This document shows positions 1 to 9,274 of a DNA stretch of 61,905 nucleotides, piece by piece. Made by a program: the position numbers and the translations under genes. The stretch's first letter is position 1, and every line of letters begins with the position of its first letter. The stretch covers positions 1 to 61,905 of the forward strand of contig CALXTD010000006.1 in assembly GCA_944391315.1 (NCBI GenBank). The letters are read 5' to 3'. Under the pieces are notes generated by a model. That model was not told where the DNA came from. It did not search any database and saw only the letters and a program-made list of their open reading frames with translations. This DNA is from an uncultured Alphaproteobacteria bacterium (GTDB lineage: Bacteria; Pseudomonadota; Alphaproteobacteria; RF32; CAG-239).

Positions 1-725
1 CCCATACCCTTGGCGACTTCATTAATATCGGCTCCAGTCTTTTCGCAGAAATTAGCCATCTCATTAATATAATGAATCTTAATTGCCAAAAACGCATTAG
101 ACGCGTATTTAATGGTTTCTGATGAGCGACGTTTGACAAACAACATATTGGTTTTGCCTTCAAACGGCTTATATAGCTCCTTAATGACATTCTTAGCTTT
201 TTCGGTATTGGCGCCGACAACAATTCTGTCCGGATGGAAAAAGTCGTGTACGGCAAAGCCTTCACGCAAGAACTCCGGCAAAGACACTACATCAAAGTCA
301 GCAGTCGGATTTTTCTTTTGAATCAAACCTTCAACCACATCGCCGGTTCCGACAGGAACAGTGGACTTGGTGGCAACAACTGTGTAGCCGGTTAAATATT
401 CTGCCAACTCTGTTGCAGCTGCGTGAATATATTTCATATCGGCTTCTTTAGTGACCGGATGAGGCGGTGTGCCGACGGCGATAATCACCAAGTCAGCATC
501 TTTTACTCCTTCTTCCATTGAGGTTGTAAAGTGCAAGCGCCCTTCCCTAACGTTTTTATGGAACAAATCTTCTAAACCGTCTTCATACAAGGTAATCTTT
601 CCGGCTTTTAAGGCATTTATTTTGCTGGGTTCACGGTCTATACAAGTAACTTGGTTGCCTAATTCAGCCAAGCCTACACCTGTGGGTAATCCGACATATC
701 CGGTTCCAATAATTCCTACTTTCAT
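1..725 (-). CDS. ugd: UDP-glucose 6-dehydrogenase, C-terminus cut by window edge
   Basis: Oxidises UDP-glucose to UDP-glucuronate with two NAD+ in the cytoplasm, for capsule or LPS sugars. The ATG is at 725 and 241 codons are visible before the window ends. The N-terminal Rossmann motif GTGYVG is at residues 7-12. The family block PEFLREG is present, but the residue before its Pro is Leu where the family normally has Asn. The helix following it reads SNAFLAIKI and leads to INEMANFCEKTGAD, as in UDP-glucose/GDP-mannose dehydrogenases. The catalytic Cys region lies beyond the edge and cannot be checked. It starts 4 bp after the stop of the UDP-glucuronate decarboxylase gene, so the two are one operon that makes UDP-GlcA and then uses it. 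Confidence 0.9.
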   Translation of the reverse strand, partial: MKVGIIGTGYVGLPTGVGLAELGNQVTCIDREPSKINALKAGKITLYEDGLEDLFHKNVREGRLHFTTSMEEGVKDADLVIIAVGTPPHPVTKEADMKYIHAAATELAEYLTGYTVVATKSTVPVGTGDVVEGLIQKKNPTADFDVVSLPEFLREGFAVHDFFHPDRIVVGANTEKAKNVIKELYKPFEGKTNMLFVKRRSSETIKYASNAFLAIKIHYINEMANFCEKTGADINEVAKGM

Positions 726-729
726 AATA

Positions 730-1695
730 TTACTCCGCTTTCTTAAATAAATTGATTTGAGTTTTGAAATATTCTATGGTCTTGTCTAAGCCTTCATCCA
801 GCTTGATTTTAGGTTCCCAGCCAAGTTTGGTTTTGGCCAAGGTAATATCCGGACGCCTCTGAGTTGGGTCGTCTTTGGGTAAATCTTTGTACACAATCTT
901 TGAGCTGCCCCCTATTTTGGCCACAACCTTTTCCGCCAGCTCCTTAATGGTAAATTCTCCGGGATTGCCGGTATTAACCGGACCGGTAAAGCCAGCTTCG
1001 GAATTCATCATGCGTATCATCGCTTCAATCAAGTCATCAACATAGCAGAACGAACGCGTTTGAGAGCCATCTCCGTAAATGGTAATGTCTTGCCCGCTCA
1101 AAGCTTGGCAGATAAAATTGGAAACAACACGCCCATCATTTGGATCCATCTTTGGGCCATAGGTATTGAATATGCGGATAACCTTAATATCAACGCCTTC
1201 ATGGCGGTGGTAATCAAAGAACAAACTCTCGGCGCAGCGCTTACCTTCGTCATAACAAGCGCGAATCCCGATAGGATTAACATTGCCGCGATAGGTTTCT
1301 ACTTGTGGATGGACAAGTGGTTCTCCGTAAACTTCGGAAGTTGATGTTTGCAATATTCTGGCCTTATGCTTTTTAGCCAGTTCCAGCATATTGATTGCAC
1401 CAAACACACAAGTCTTAGTTGTCTTTATCGAATAGCTTCCCTGATAAGCCGGAGGAGATGCCGGACAAGCCATATTGTAAATCTGGTCTATTTTTTCATC
1501 ATTAACATTCAAAGGTTCACAAATATCGTGCTCAATAAAACGAAAATTCGTATGGTTCATAATTTCTGCTACATTTTGCAGGCGTCCAGTGTAGTTGTTA
1601 TCAACGCAGATAACGCGATTGCCTTCTTTAATAAGTCTAATGCATAAATTGGAGCCTAAAAAACCGGTTCCTCCCGTGACTAATATCGTTTTCAT
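730..1695 (-). CDS. uxs: UDP-glucuronate decarboxylase (UDP-xylose synthase family)
   Basis: Extended short-chain dehydrogenase/reductase of 321 aa. It converts UDP-glucuronate to UDP-xylose (or the 4-keto intermediate) with bound NAD+. The sequence shows the Rossmann motif GGTGFLG (residues 8-14), the UXS-typical [10 protein letters not shown] block, TSTSEVYG with the active-site Ser/Thr, and the catalytic pair Tyr148/Lys152 in ACYDEGK. The block around it, [14 protein letters not shown], is what separates UXS from dTDP-glucose dehydratases. An AGAGG ribosome site precedes the ATG and lies inside the upstream 36-codon reading frame, whose TAA overlaps this ATG. It pairs with the downstream ugd, which supplies its substrate. 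Confidence 0.9.
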   Translation of the reverse strand: MKTILVTGGTGFLGSNLCIRLIKEGNRVICVDNNYTGRLQNVAEIMNHTNFRFIEHDICEPLNVNDEKIDQIYNMACPASPPAYQGSYSIKTTKTCVFGAINMLELAKKHKARILQTSTSEVYGEPLVHPQVETYRGNVNPIGIRACYDEGKRCAESLFFDYHRHEGVDIKVIRIFNTYGPKMDPNDGRVVSNFICQALSGQDITIYGDGSQTRSFCYVDDLIEAMIRMMNSEAGFTGPVNTGNPGEFTIKELAEKVVAKIGGSSKIVYKDLPKDDPTQRRPDITLAKTKLGWEPKIKLDEGLDKTIEYFKTQINLFKKAE

Positions 1696-1808
1696 TAAAA
1701 TATACCTCTTGAAATTAAATAATGTTTTATTTGATCAGAATATTTATGGCTGGGTGCAATTGTGCTTTTTACATTATAAACCGGCATAATCACCGAAACT
1801 TTAGGCAT
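1695..1808 (-). pseudogene. Glycosyltransferase family 2 N-terminal remnant
   Basis: A reading frame of about 37 codons starts at the ATG that overlaps the stop of the recombinase-like gene (ATGCCTAA) and begins MPKVSVIMPVYNV. That is the nucleotide-binding start of GT2 transferases; compare MPAVSVIIPVYNV in the intact GT2 gene at 29991. After residue 13 the sequence no longer resembles the family, and the frame ends in a TAA overlapping the ATG of uxs. I read it as the scar of a deleted GT2 gene. It now carries the ribosome site of uxs and may keep uxs translationally coupled. Confidence 0.6.
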
Positions 1809-2391
1809 GGTAAGTGTCCTTTTCTTCCAGACCGTTTCGTTTGACAAAGCGGAAGACGGTATTACGAGTGACGTTGAAACGGCGGGCGATTTCGGCTTTG
1901 GTGACATTTTGTGCCAAAAGCTTGCGAATTTCTTCTTCCTTACCTCCCAAGCGTTTTTTGATGAGTGCCCCGAGTGGACGACCAAGCTTTACCCCTTCAT
2001 TTTTCCGTTTTTTCAGGACTTTTTTAACATTTTGCGAAATCAGGTTGCTGCGAACATCTATGGCAATATCTATCCCTTTGAAAAAATCATCGGTCAGATT
2101 GTTTTCATTAAAATGATAACCATCTTCGATTGAATAGATTTGTAATTTATGGTCACGGCAGAAAAGCAAATTTTCTTTAATCTGTGTCAGACCATCGCCT
2201 AACGCGCTGATATTAAATATAACTATACCTTCTGTTTCCGGCAGAATCATTTCTTTTATATTGGCAAAGGCGTAATCCGCGCAGATACAATCAAGCCTTA
2301 GCCCTTGCTCTTTGGCAAAAGACTGAACGGCCTGATACTGGCGTTTTTGCTCTGTTTTATCCTCGTTATTTTGTATATAACCTATGTACAT
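1801..2391 (-). CDS. Serine-recombinase-like DNA-binding protein lacking the catalytic serine
   Basis: A 196-aa protein laid out like a resolvase/invertase: an N-terminal alpha/beta domain beginning MYIGYIQNNEDKTEQKRQY, a long helix (about residues 110-135), a basic GRPLGA linker, and a C-terminal helix-turn-helix (VTKAEIARRFNVTRNTVFRFVKRNG, about residues 164-188). Active resolvases read Y-x-R-V-S near residue 8, where the Ser attacks DNA. Here that position is in IQNN, with no Ser and no Arg, so it is probably a DNA-binding protein and not an active recombinase. An 11-bp inverted repeat lies just upstream (2402-2431). It heads the sugar-nucleotide genes and may regulate them. Confidence 0.7.
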   Translation of the reverse strand: MYIGYIQNNEDKTEQKRQYQAVQSFAKEQGLRLDCICADYAFANIKEMILPETEGIVIFNISALGDGLTQIKENLLFCRDHKLQIYSIEDGYHFNENNLTDDFFKGIDIAIDVRSNLISQNVKKVLKKRKNEGVKLGRPLGALIKKRLGGKEEEIRKLLAQNVTKAEIARRFNVTRNTVFRFVKRNGLEEKDTYHA

Positions 2392-2401
2392 ACCGAATCG
2401 C

Positions 2402-2431
2402 TATCTTCAAAAAGCTTCACTTTTGAAGATA
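2402..2431. promoter_or_regulatory. 11-bp inverted repeat upstream of recombinase-like gene
   Basis: TATCTTCAAAA at 2402-2412 and its perfect complement TTTTGAAGATA at 2421-2431 are separated by 8 bp, 10 bp upstream of the recombinase-like start codon. The octamer GCTATCTT also recurs directly at 2400-2407 and 2438-2445. Placement suggests an operator, or a former crossover site, bound by the HTH protein it precedes. No T-run follows, so it is not a terminator. Confidence 0.45.
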
Positions 2432-2655
2432 AAATTGCTATCTTATTGTAAAAACGATGAAAAATCTTTGCGTAACAAGGATTTGCATAAATAAAAAAAT
2501 ATATCTTGAAAATAGAAAAAATATATGTATGATACCTCTATTAATATAACAAATAAATGAACCTTTTTGAACGTCGTTTAGTTTTAGTAGGCTTTATTTT
2601 TAGTGTTTAATTTGTTCTTGTATATAGTTTCATTAAACTATTTATGAGGACTATC

Positions 2656-2832
2656 AAATGATTTATAGATATTCCGCAGAGTCACTTTGTCGGCTCTGAT
2701 GATAAAGTTATTCCTCCGGTATTAGTTAATAAATTTGTGGAAGAAGCGTGGCCGGTAATTACGGTTGAAGGCGCTTGTCACAATTCCGGTTGGGAAAGCA
2801 TTTACCCAATCATTTGGAGCGAAAATCCTTAA
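2656..2832 (+). pseudogene. 3' remnant of an alpha/beta hydrolase gene
   Basis: An open frame without a start follows a TGA at 2655. Its translation carries DIPQSHFVGSDDKVIPP and then GACHNSGW, and ends in TAA at 2830-2832. In alpha/beta hydrolases, G-x-x-D-x-x-V/I-P holds the catalytic Asp and a later G-x-x-H the catalytic His. Only this last quarter of such a gene remains; the nucleophile region is gone. Its stop overlaps the stop of the convergent autotransporter gene by a few bases. Confidence 0.55.
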
Positions 2833-5651
2833 AATTCATATTGGTAACCAATCGTGATTTCATAAGGCATGGTTATTTTGCTGCCTAGATGTGTTGAAAC
2901 CTCAAAGAAGGCTGTGTTTTGTTCATTCCAAACACCTTTTACACCGGCACCTAATTTATAGTGCGTGGCTGACATGTCTTCTTTCATCAGATAATCTGCG
3001 ACTTGAACTTTGCTCTCGGACTTCCAGTCATGGATTAAACTGAACTTACCAAAAACTTCTGCCTCGGCTGTTTCACTAAAGCTATATTTTTTACCACCGG
3101 TTACTCCAATACTACCTTTGAGATTGTCTTGATCAGAACCTGTTATCAGGGTATTGAAGTTTGTGCGATAGCTAACACCCTTGATCCACATATATTCCAA
3201 GCCGACATGAGGCTCAATATACCAATCTTTATCTAGTTCAAAACGGCGCCCACCGATAACTGATGCATGCCAACCATGTGTATCATACTTTCCGTTAACA
3301 ATGGCGCCTGCCGGCGTATAGCTGTTTATTTTTTGATCATGAATAAAATAAGCCCCCATGGCGTCTAAAAACCACTGATTTTCGGTTGTTAAGCTTGAAT
3401 ACAGACCAAAGCTTTTGGTATAGCCTTCTGACTTTCCGGCTTGACTAAACTCCTGTCTGGACTTGCTATAGCTGGTGAAGCCTCCCAATCTAACTTGGTA
3501 ATCACTTTCTTCCATTATTTCATAGTCTACGCCAATATTGCCACCGTATACATCTGTTTGGCTATCTGTTCCATCATTAAAGTCTTGGTTTATGCGACGG
3601 CTGATGCCTTTTACCCAAAGACCGCCTTCATGTTTGCCTTTTCCATGTTTTTCAAACATTCGGCTATAAACAGGGCTTAAATGCGCGTAAAATAAAGACG
3701 ATAATGAGCTAAACGTATTTTTTGCAACATAGGTTGTCTCGTTAATTTTATCGGTGTTTTCCAGATACCAATCATTGCCTTCTTGAACCAATTTATACTG
3801 ATAAGCTCCGACATCTACTGCCCCTCCTATCAGATAAAAGTTTTCATGAGCGGATTTTTCATCAATAATTTTATATTTATTTGGAGCTGTGTCCATGCTA
3901 TAATCATTAACAATCAGACCAAATTCACCATCTCCGTTTTGGATATTTATTTGATCTGCCTCATTTGATGATATATTTGTATTCATACTGAATATTCCGG
4001 TCCCGTTAAGGTTTTCAATATTCAGTGTGTGATAACTGTCTCCTTTGGCCATATTTACCAGGGTTTTATCCAATGTCAGATTTGGAATTTCGTTATCTCC
4101 TACAATATTTATAATACTGTCTGCAGCTGTTGTCGTTCCGGTTAACCTTCCGCCGCTTTGCAAATTTAATATTGCTTTATCCAATGTCGCGGCGTCTGCA
4201 GTTCCTCCTGATAGAATATTTAATACTCCTCCTCTGTTTACTTTTGTATTTTGAGCCAATCCGTAAACATTTTGACGTCCGCTGTTAATCTGAGTTCCGC
4301 TGGCCGTTCCATAAACATTTTCAACACCGGCATTTAGAATCGTGTTTTGTGACTCGCCGCCTGTTTCTACAGTTAAAGTACCGCCTGACACTGTGGTATT
4401 TTTAGCAGTTCCATAAACATTTTGTGCGCCACTGGTTAAGCTTGTATCTGTTGTAAGGCCATAGACATTTTGAGTTCCACCTTTAATCTGGGTACCACTG
4501 GCCGTGCCATAAACATTTTCAACACCTGCATTTAGAATCGTGTTTTGTGTCTCGCCGCCTGTTTCTACCGTTAAAGTGCCGCCCGACACTGTGGCACTGA
4601 TTGCTTTTCCGTTATCTTTGACGATTAAACTTCCGCCAGCATTAACCGTTGCTTCGTGAGCCTCACCAATTGCGGTTAAGGTTCCGCCATCATAAATATT
4701 TGAACGATAAGCATAGCCTCCGGTATTTGCTATTTGATTGCCGCCGCTATAAATTTTGGCATTATAACCATAGCCACCACTCATAATTTGTTGAACACCG
4801 GTGCCTTGTATGGTGGTTTCATCAGCTTGGCCATCGCTTTCGATATATTGAGTTCCTCCGTTTATAGTACTATTTAAGTCGTAGCCATAGACATCTTCAA
4901 TACCGCCATTGAGGGTTGTGTCTGACACAAACGCTCCACTGTTAACCAGCATTGTTCCATTTGTGATGGTGGTATTTTCAGCATAACCGGTACTATACAC
5001 TGTCATTTTTCCGGTTCCTTTAATTTCTGCATCTATCGAATCGCCATAAACAGACTGCAGACCGCCACTAATAATACTTCCTGTTACTTTGCCTCTGACC
5101 GCTATGTTTTGTTCGCCTCCATTTATCTGGGTTCCGTTTGCTACTCCATAGCGATTAATTTGTTGGACACCGCCGTTTATTATACTGTTATTATCGGTTC
5201 CGCTTACACTTTCAGTTCCTGAATTTAGAATCGTTCCAGAAGCTGTTCCGCCGCTTAATACTGACAACTTTCCACCGTCTATTGTTGTATTGTTGGCTAC
5301 ACCATTACGGTTAACATTTGAGCTACCGCCTGTTTGTATTGTCGTTGAATTTGCGGTGCCGCTTATTGTTTGTATGGCATTGGCTTGAATATTGCTGCCA
5401 TTTGATGTTCCGCCGCTTGATATATTTTGCTGACCACCGGCGTAGACATTACTGTCATTGGTAATGCCTCCACTCATTACTTGTTGATTTCCATACACGG
5501 AGAAGCTATTTGCCGTTCCATAAACCTGCTGAGTTTGAACAGGATTAACAAGCCCGCCTGTTTGGGTTGTTCCGGCATCTACGACCGTTGTTACAGCCAT
5601 CGCAGGCAGAGGAATTAAACTTACGGCAAGAGAGAATCCAAGTTTTTTCAT
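2829..5651 (-). CDS. AIDA-type autotransporter adhesin
   Basis: A surface adhesin of 940 aa. A signal peptide (MKKLGFSLAVSLIPLPAMA) is followed by a passenger of about 500 residues made of roughly 20-residue units such as 'GG.ASGT.INGG.QNVYG', which should form a right-handed beta-helix. The C-terminal 260 residues or so form a 12-strand-type autotransporter barrel ending in aromatic YQYEF. I start at the second Met (5651) because GGAG sits 7 nt upstream; the ATG 7 codons earlier has no such site and would bury the signal peptide. Within the passenger, about 97 bp at 4300 recurs almost identically at 4498, a recent internal duplication. The adjacent divergent gene is a glycosyltransferase, but a link is only a guess. 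Confidence 0.88.
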   Translation of the reverse strand: MKKLGFSLAVSLIPLPAMAVTTVVDAGTTQTGGLVNPVQTQQVYGTANSFSVYGNQQVMSGGITNDSNVYAGGQQNISSGGTSNGSNIQANAIQTISGTANSTTIQTGGSSNVNRNGVANNTTIDGGKLSVLSGGTASGTILNSGTESVSGTDNNSIINGGVQQINRYGVANGTQINGGEQNIAVRGKVTGSIISGGLQSVYGDSIDAEIKGTGKMTVYSTGYAENTTITNGTMLVNSGAFVSDTTLNGGIEDVYGYDLNSTINGGTQYIESDGQADETTIQGTGVQQIMSGGYGYNAKIYSGGNQIANTGGYAYRSNIYDGGTLTAIGEAHEATVNAGGSLIVKDNGKAISATVSGGTLTVETGGETQNTILNAGVENVYGTASGTQIKGGTQNVYGLTTDTSLTSGAQNVYGTAKNTTVSGGTLTVETGGESQNTILNAGVENVYGTASGTQINSGRQNVYGLAQNTKVNRGGVLNILSGGTADAATLDKAILNLQSGGRLTGTTTAADSIINIVGDNEIPNLTLDKTLVNMAKGDSYHTLNIENLNGTGIFSMNTNISSNEADQINIQNGDGEFGLIVNDYSMDTAPNKYKIIDEKSAHENFYLIGGAVDVGAYQYKLVQEGNDWYLENTDKINETTYVAKNTFSSLSSLFYAHLSPVYSRMFEKHGKGKHEGGLWVKGISRRINQDFNDGTDSQTDVYGGNIGVDYEIMEESDYQVRLGGFTSYSKSRQEFSQAGKSEGYTKSFGLYSSLTTENQWFLDAMGAYFIHDQKINSYTPAGAIVNGKYDTHGWHASVIGGRRFELDKDWYIEPHVGLEYMWIKGVSYRTNFNTLITGSDQDNLKGSIGVTGGKKYSFSETAEAEVFGKFSLIHDWKSESKVQVADYLMKEDMSATHYKLGAGVKGVWNEQNTAFFEVSTHLGSKITMPYEITIGYQYEF

Positions 5652-5795
5652 ATTTTTTCTCCATGATTGCATTTCTTTTTATTTAATTCTGTTTTTTTAC
5701 TTTACACCTCTTTTCTTAATTTATTTTTACTTGAATTTATATTTTTTGGTGATAGTCTGTATTTTGTTTGTAACTATCCGGAGCTTTGGGGCATT

Positions 5796-7031
5796 ATGCC
5801 AGATATTTTGTTTTTTGATAAAGAAGTTCAAAAACCTTTTTATGACTTTCTTCAATCTGACAGCGGAAATCTTGATGTTAACCAAAGAAAAATTAAGCAG
5901 GCTTTTATTTTACCTCTGAAAAAATGTTCTGACGATAAAGATAATCATTTTTTTAGAGGTGGTGTAACCGATAAAGATGGTAATTTTGTTGAAGAATCTG
6001 CTCATCGAAAAGAAACAATCAGCGGAGAAATTGTCGGAGCATATGATTTTTCGACCAAAGATGTTCCCTTGATTCATAAAAATGTTATTTATGGTGGAAT
6101 TTTAAACAATCATTTCGGGCATTTTTTAGTAGAAAACACCGGTCGTTTGTGGTGTTGGCTGGAGCATAAGGAAGAAGATCTTGATATTGTTTTTTTGAAT
6201 ACCAAAAAAAAGATTATTCCACAGTTTTGGACATTTATGAGTCTGCTGGGCATTCCTAAAAATAAAATTATTATTCTAGATCAGATTTCACAATTTGATT
6301 CCGTTTTGGTTCCTTCTCAGGCTCATATTCTTGATGTGTCTTATAATCCGAAGTTTATTACTCCTTTTCAATACATTAGCTCTTTGCTACCGGAAGCTCC
6401 TAAGAAAAAAATTTATTTGTCTCGCACTAAGCTAAAGCATGTTACCTCTTGCTTGGGCGAAAAACAGATTGAAAAGCTATTTGCTGATAATGGTTTTTCG
6501 ATTGTCTATCCTGAAAAACTGCCCTTGCACAAACAAATTGAAATTATTAAAAATGCCAGCGTGATTGCCGGTGTTAACGGGACGGCACTTCATATGGCCT
6601 TATTTGCGACTCCTGAAACAAAAATTATTGTTCTGGAAAGAAGTGACCATTTTGTTCCTGAACAAATGATTATTAACAAAGCTCTTCATGCTGATTTTTA
6701 TCACATCGGCGTTAATTTGAATCCTTTTCCCGTTGAGCATAGTATCGGGCCTACCCTTTTGGGAATTACTCAAAATTTGGTTGATTTTTGCTCAGCTCAC
6801 AACATGCATTATGACCCCCAAAAAGTAAATTTTGTAAAAAATTCTGATGCAAAAAAATTTGTAAAAGAGTTTTTGCGCAATTACTCCCTGCCGGACAATA
6901 ATAAAAAACTAGCGCCGCTTGCTCCGGTTTTGGCCAGAAGACTTTCTTTCATGGCTCAGGCTTTTGCTCCCTTAAAAAAGGTTATTAAGCTAAAGGTTAA
7001 GCATTTGATAAAGAAAGCTAAATCCTTTTAA
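5796..7031 (+). CDS. GT61-like (DUF563) glycosyltransferase
   Basis: About 411 aa from the Met at 5796. The frame is open back to 5667, but that extension overlaps the autotransporter start and reads as a hydrophobic leader without support. Family signs are NHFGHFLVENTGRLW (the GHF..E..R block), IYLSRTKL, and the C-terminal stretch KQIEIIKNASVIAGVNGTALHMALF, which matches the 'G..G.AL.N..F' signature of DUF563/GT61 transferases. The basic C-terminal tail could sit on the membrane. The substrate cannot be told. It lies divergently from the autotransporter and 87 bp before glgX. Confidence 0.75.
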   Translation: MPDILFFDKEVQKPFYDFLQSDSGNLDVNQRKIKQAFILPLKKCSDDKDNHFFRGGVTDKDGNFVEESAHRKETISGEIVGAYDFSTKDVPLIHKNVIYGGILNNHFGHFLVENTGRLWCWLEHKEEDLDIVFLNTKKKIIPQFWTFMSLLGIPKNKIIILDQISQFDSVLVPSQAHILDVSYNPKFITPFQYISSLLPEAPKKKIYLSRTKLKHVTSCLGEKQIEKLFADNGFSIVYPEKLPLHKQIEIIKNASVIAGVNGTALHMALFATPETKIIVLERSDHFVPEQMIINKALHADFYHIGVNLNPFPVEHSIGPTLLGITQNLVDFCSAHNMHYDPQKVNFVKNSDAKKFVKEFLRNYSLPDNNKKLAPLAPVLARRLSFMAQAFAPLKKVIKLKVKHLIKKAKSF

Positions 7032-7060
7032 AAACTTATGCAAAGGTTTGTTTTTTGGAC

Positions 7061-7088
7061 TTGAAATTTCCTTGCGCTGATTTATACT
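7061..7088 (+). promoter_or_regulatory. Sigma70-type promoter of glgX
   Basis: TTGAAA (7061-7066), a 16-bp spacer and TATACT (7083-7088), 30 bp upstream of the glgX start codon. Both boxes are one base from consensus. Confidence 0.55.
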
Positions 7089-7118
7089 GTCTTCGTTGTT
7101 ATTTCAAGGAAATGTTAT

Positions 7119-9221
7119 ATGTCTGATTCTGAACCTTTAGGAGCTCATTATACCCCGCGTCTTTCTACTTTTTCTGTTGCATCGGAAAATGCAAAAGCTA
7201 TTGATTTATGCCTCTTTTCTTCTGACGAAAAAACAGAAAAACGTATCCCTCTTACAAAGGAAGGAATCTATTGGAAAACTGATGTTCCCAATCTCAAGCC
7301 CGGACAAAAATATGGTTTCCGCGCTTATGGAGATTATGATCCCTCTCAAGGATTGTTCTTTAACCCTAAAAAGCTTGCTATTGATCCTTATGCTTTGGAA
7401 GTTTCTTCCACTTTCAGGAACTGGCAATCAGAAGCTCTTAGTGTTGAGAACGATATAGACACGGCTCCTATTGTGCCAAAGTCTGTTCTTGTTAACGAAG
7501 ATGAGCTATTTGATTTTGAAAAACTATCCGATATTTATAATCGTCCCAAATTTGGAATTGGCAAAAATATTATTTATGAAACGCATATCAAAAATTTTTC
7601 GCAGCTTAATCAGCATTTGCCCCCGAAAGACCGCGGACGACTTTCTGCCTTGGCTGATGACTGGACTATTCATTATCTTCAAAAAATCGGGATTAATAAT
7701 GTTGAGCTAATGCCGATTGCGCCGACCTGTCCGGGGCGCCAAATTCCGGAGAGAGAAGGAAGATGTGATAGCTGGGGTTATAATCCCTATTGCTATTTTG
7801 CCGTTGATCCTAGATATGGAAATCTTAAAGATTTGCTTTTTGTTATTGATAAACTTCATAAAAATGGGATAAAGGTTACGGTTGATTCTGTCTTAAATCA
7901 CTCCGGAGAGCATGCTGCCAGAGGCTATTGGAACAGGGCTTTATCATTTAAATTATTAGACAGTCCGAGCTATTATCTTGATGTTTATGGAAACAAAGCA
8001 GACTATATGAATTCAACAGGTTGTCACAATACACTTAATATTGACTCAAGGCTCGGGCACAGGCTTTTGCATGATTATATCAACCATATGCACAAGCTCG
8101 GAATTGATGGTATTCGCTGGGATTTGGCCGGAGATAATGCCCTCGATAACTATGGCAATTTTCAAGACAACGGCGCTTTTATCCAAGAACTTAAGCACGC
8201 CGTTAATGATCTGAAGATGGAAATGTATGTTGAGCCATGGAGCGCTTTGGGCGGAAACTATAGCGGAAGGTTTAGTCATCTTGTTCCCGGTGTTAAAGAA
8301 TGGAGCGATAAAAGACGTGACTTTACGGCTAACTTTTTCAGTGCCAGAGAAAACGTGGCCGGTGAGTTTGGGGTTCAGGCTTCCGGATCTTCAATTATTG
8401 ATCCGGTTAAAAACGAATCTGCCATGGTTGGAACGGCCTTTACTCATGACGGATTTAGTCTGGTTGGAGCTTTTAAATATCACAAAGACACGACAGACAA
8501 CGGCGAACATGGACGAGATGGCAGTCCGGATGCTTATGCAAAATCTTATAATGACGAAGAACTTTACCGCAGAGCAGCCAGCGCTGCCGCAATGAATATT
8601 CTCAGCAAAGGAATCCCTCTTATTCGAAATGGAGATGAGCTTAGTTATGCCAGCCCAAACAATAATCCTTATTGTATTGATGATCATTCCGTATGGCTTA
8701 ACTGGAATAATCTTGATGACCGACAGAAAAAGCTTTTTACACAAATATGCCGACTTAATGCACTGCGCCGTAAGCATCCTGTTTTTACTGACTTGACTCT
8801 ATACAACGGCAAAGAAATGTCCGAAAACGGAAAAAAAGACATTACTTGGTTACGCCCTGACGGACAAGAGATGACCGTTGCTGAATGGACACTCCCTTAT
8901 CATAAAACCGGAGCTTATATGATTAATGGGGCGGCAACATCTTCGCGTCAGGCTGATGATGATTTTCTGATTATGGCATCCGGTGATAATTATCACACTG
9001 TTGATTATACGCTTCCTACGCCACCTTCCGGCGGGAAATGGCAGCTTTTGCTTGATACTTCAGAAGGAAAATTTGCAGATACGGCGCGCTTGCTAGAGCC
9101 TAATAGTCATTATGCCCTAAAACCTTATTCATTTGTTGTGCTTACTCGCAAAAAGTCTATGACGCGCGTTAATCAAAAAGTTTTGGCGGCTTTTGTTGAA
9201 GCAAGAAAAAAACGACGCTAA
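7119..9221 (+). CDS. glgX: Glycogen debranching enzyme GlgX (GH13 isoamylase type)
   Basis: Hydrolyses alpha-1,6 branch points of phosphorylase-trimmed glycogen in the cytoplasm. The 700-aa protein has an N-terminal CBM48-like domain (about residues 8-130) and a GH13 barrel. Catalytic residues are visible: nucleophile Asp335 in GIDGIRWDLAGD, acid/base Glu372 in MYVEPW, and Asp444 in FTHDGFSL. The GEHGRDG loop is also typical. AAGGA precedes the ATG at 7119. It is slightly longer than the roughly 660-aa enterobacterial enzyme. No other glycogen gene is in the window, so it stands alone here behind its own promoter. Confidence 0.9.
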   Translation: MSDSEPLGAHYTPRLSTFSVASENAKAIDLCLFSSDEKTEKRIPLTKEGIYWKTDVPNLKPGQKYGFRAYGDYDPSQGLFFNPKKLAIDPYALEVSSTFRNWQSEALSVENDIDTAPIVPKSVLVNEDELFDFEKLSDIYNRPKFGIGKNIIYETHIKNFSQLNQHLPPKDRGRLSALADDWTIHYLQKIGINNVELMPIAPTCPGRQIPEREGRCDSWGYNPYCYFAVDPRYGNLKDLLFVIDKLHKNGIKVTVDSVLNHSGEHAARGYWNRALSFKLLDSPSYYLDVYGNKADYMNSTGCHNTLNIDSRLGHRLLHDYINHMHKLGIDGIRWDLAGDNALDNYGNFQDNGAFIQELKHAVNDLKMEMYVEPWSALGGNYSGRFSHLVPGVKEWSDKRRDFTANFFSARENVAGEFGVQASGSSIIDPVKNESAMVGTAFTHDGFSLVGAFKYHKDTTDNGEHGRDGSPDAYAKSYNDEELYRRAASAAAMNILSKGIPLIRNGDELSYASPNNNPYCIDDHSVWLNWNNLDDRQKKLFTQICRLNALRRKHPVFTDLTLYNGKEMSENGKKDITWLRPDGQEMTVAEWTLPYHKTGAYMINGAATSSRQADDDFLIMASGDNYHTVDYTLPTPPSGGKWQLLLDTSEGKFADTARLLEPNSHYALKPYSFVVLTRKKSMTRVNQKVLAAFVEARKKRR

Positions 9222-9274
9222 AATGTATATATAAGAAACAATAATATTAGTATCATCCTAATCTAATTATTTTT

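Noticed and set aside
5667..5795. Hydrophobic N-terminal extension of the GT61-like protein
   Set aside because: It would overlap the first codons of the divergent autotransporter gene and has no ribosome site; the Met at 5796 starts the family-like part.
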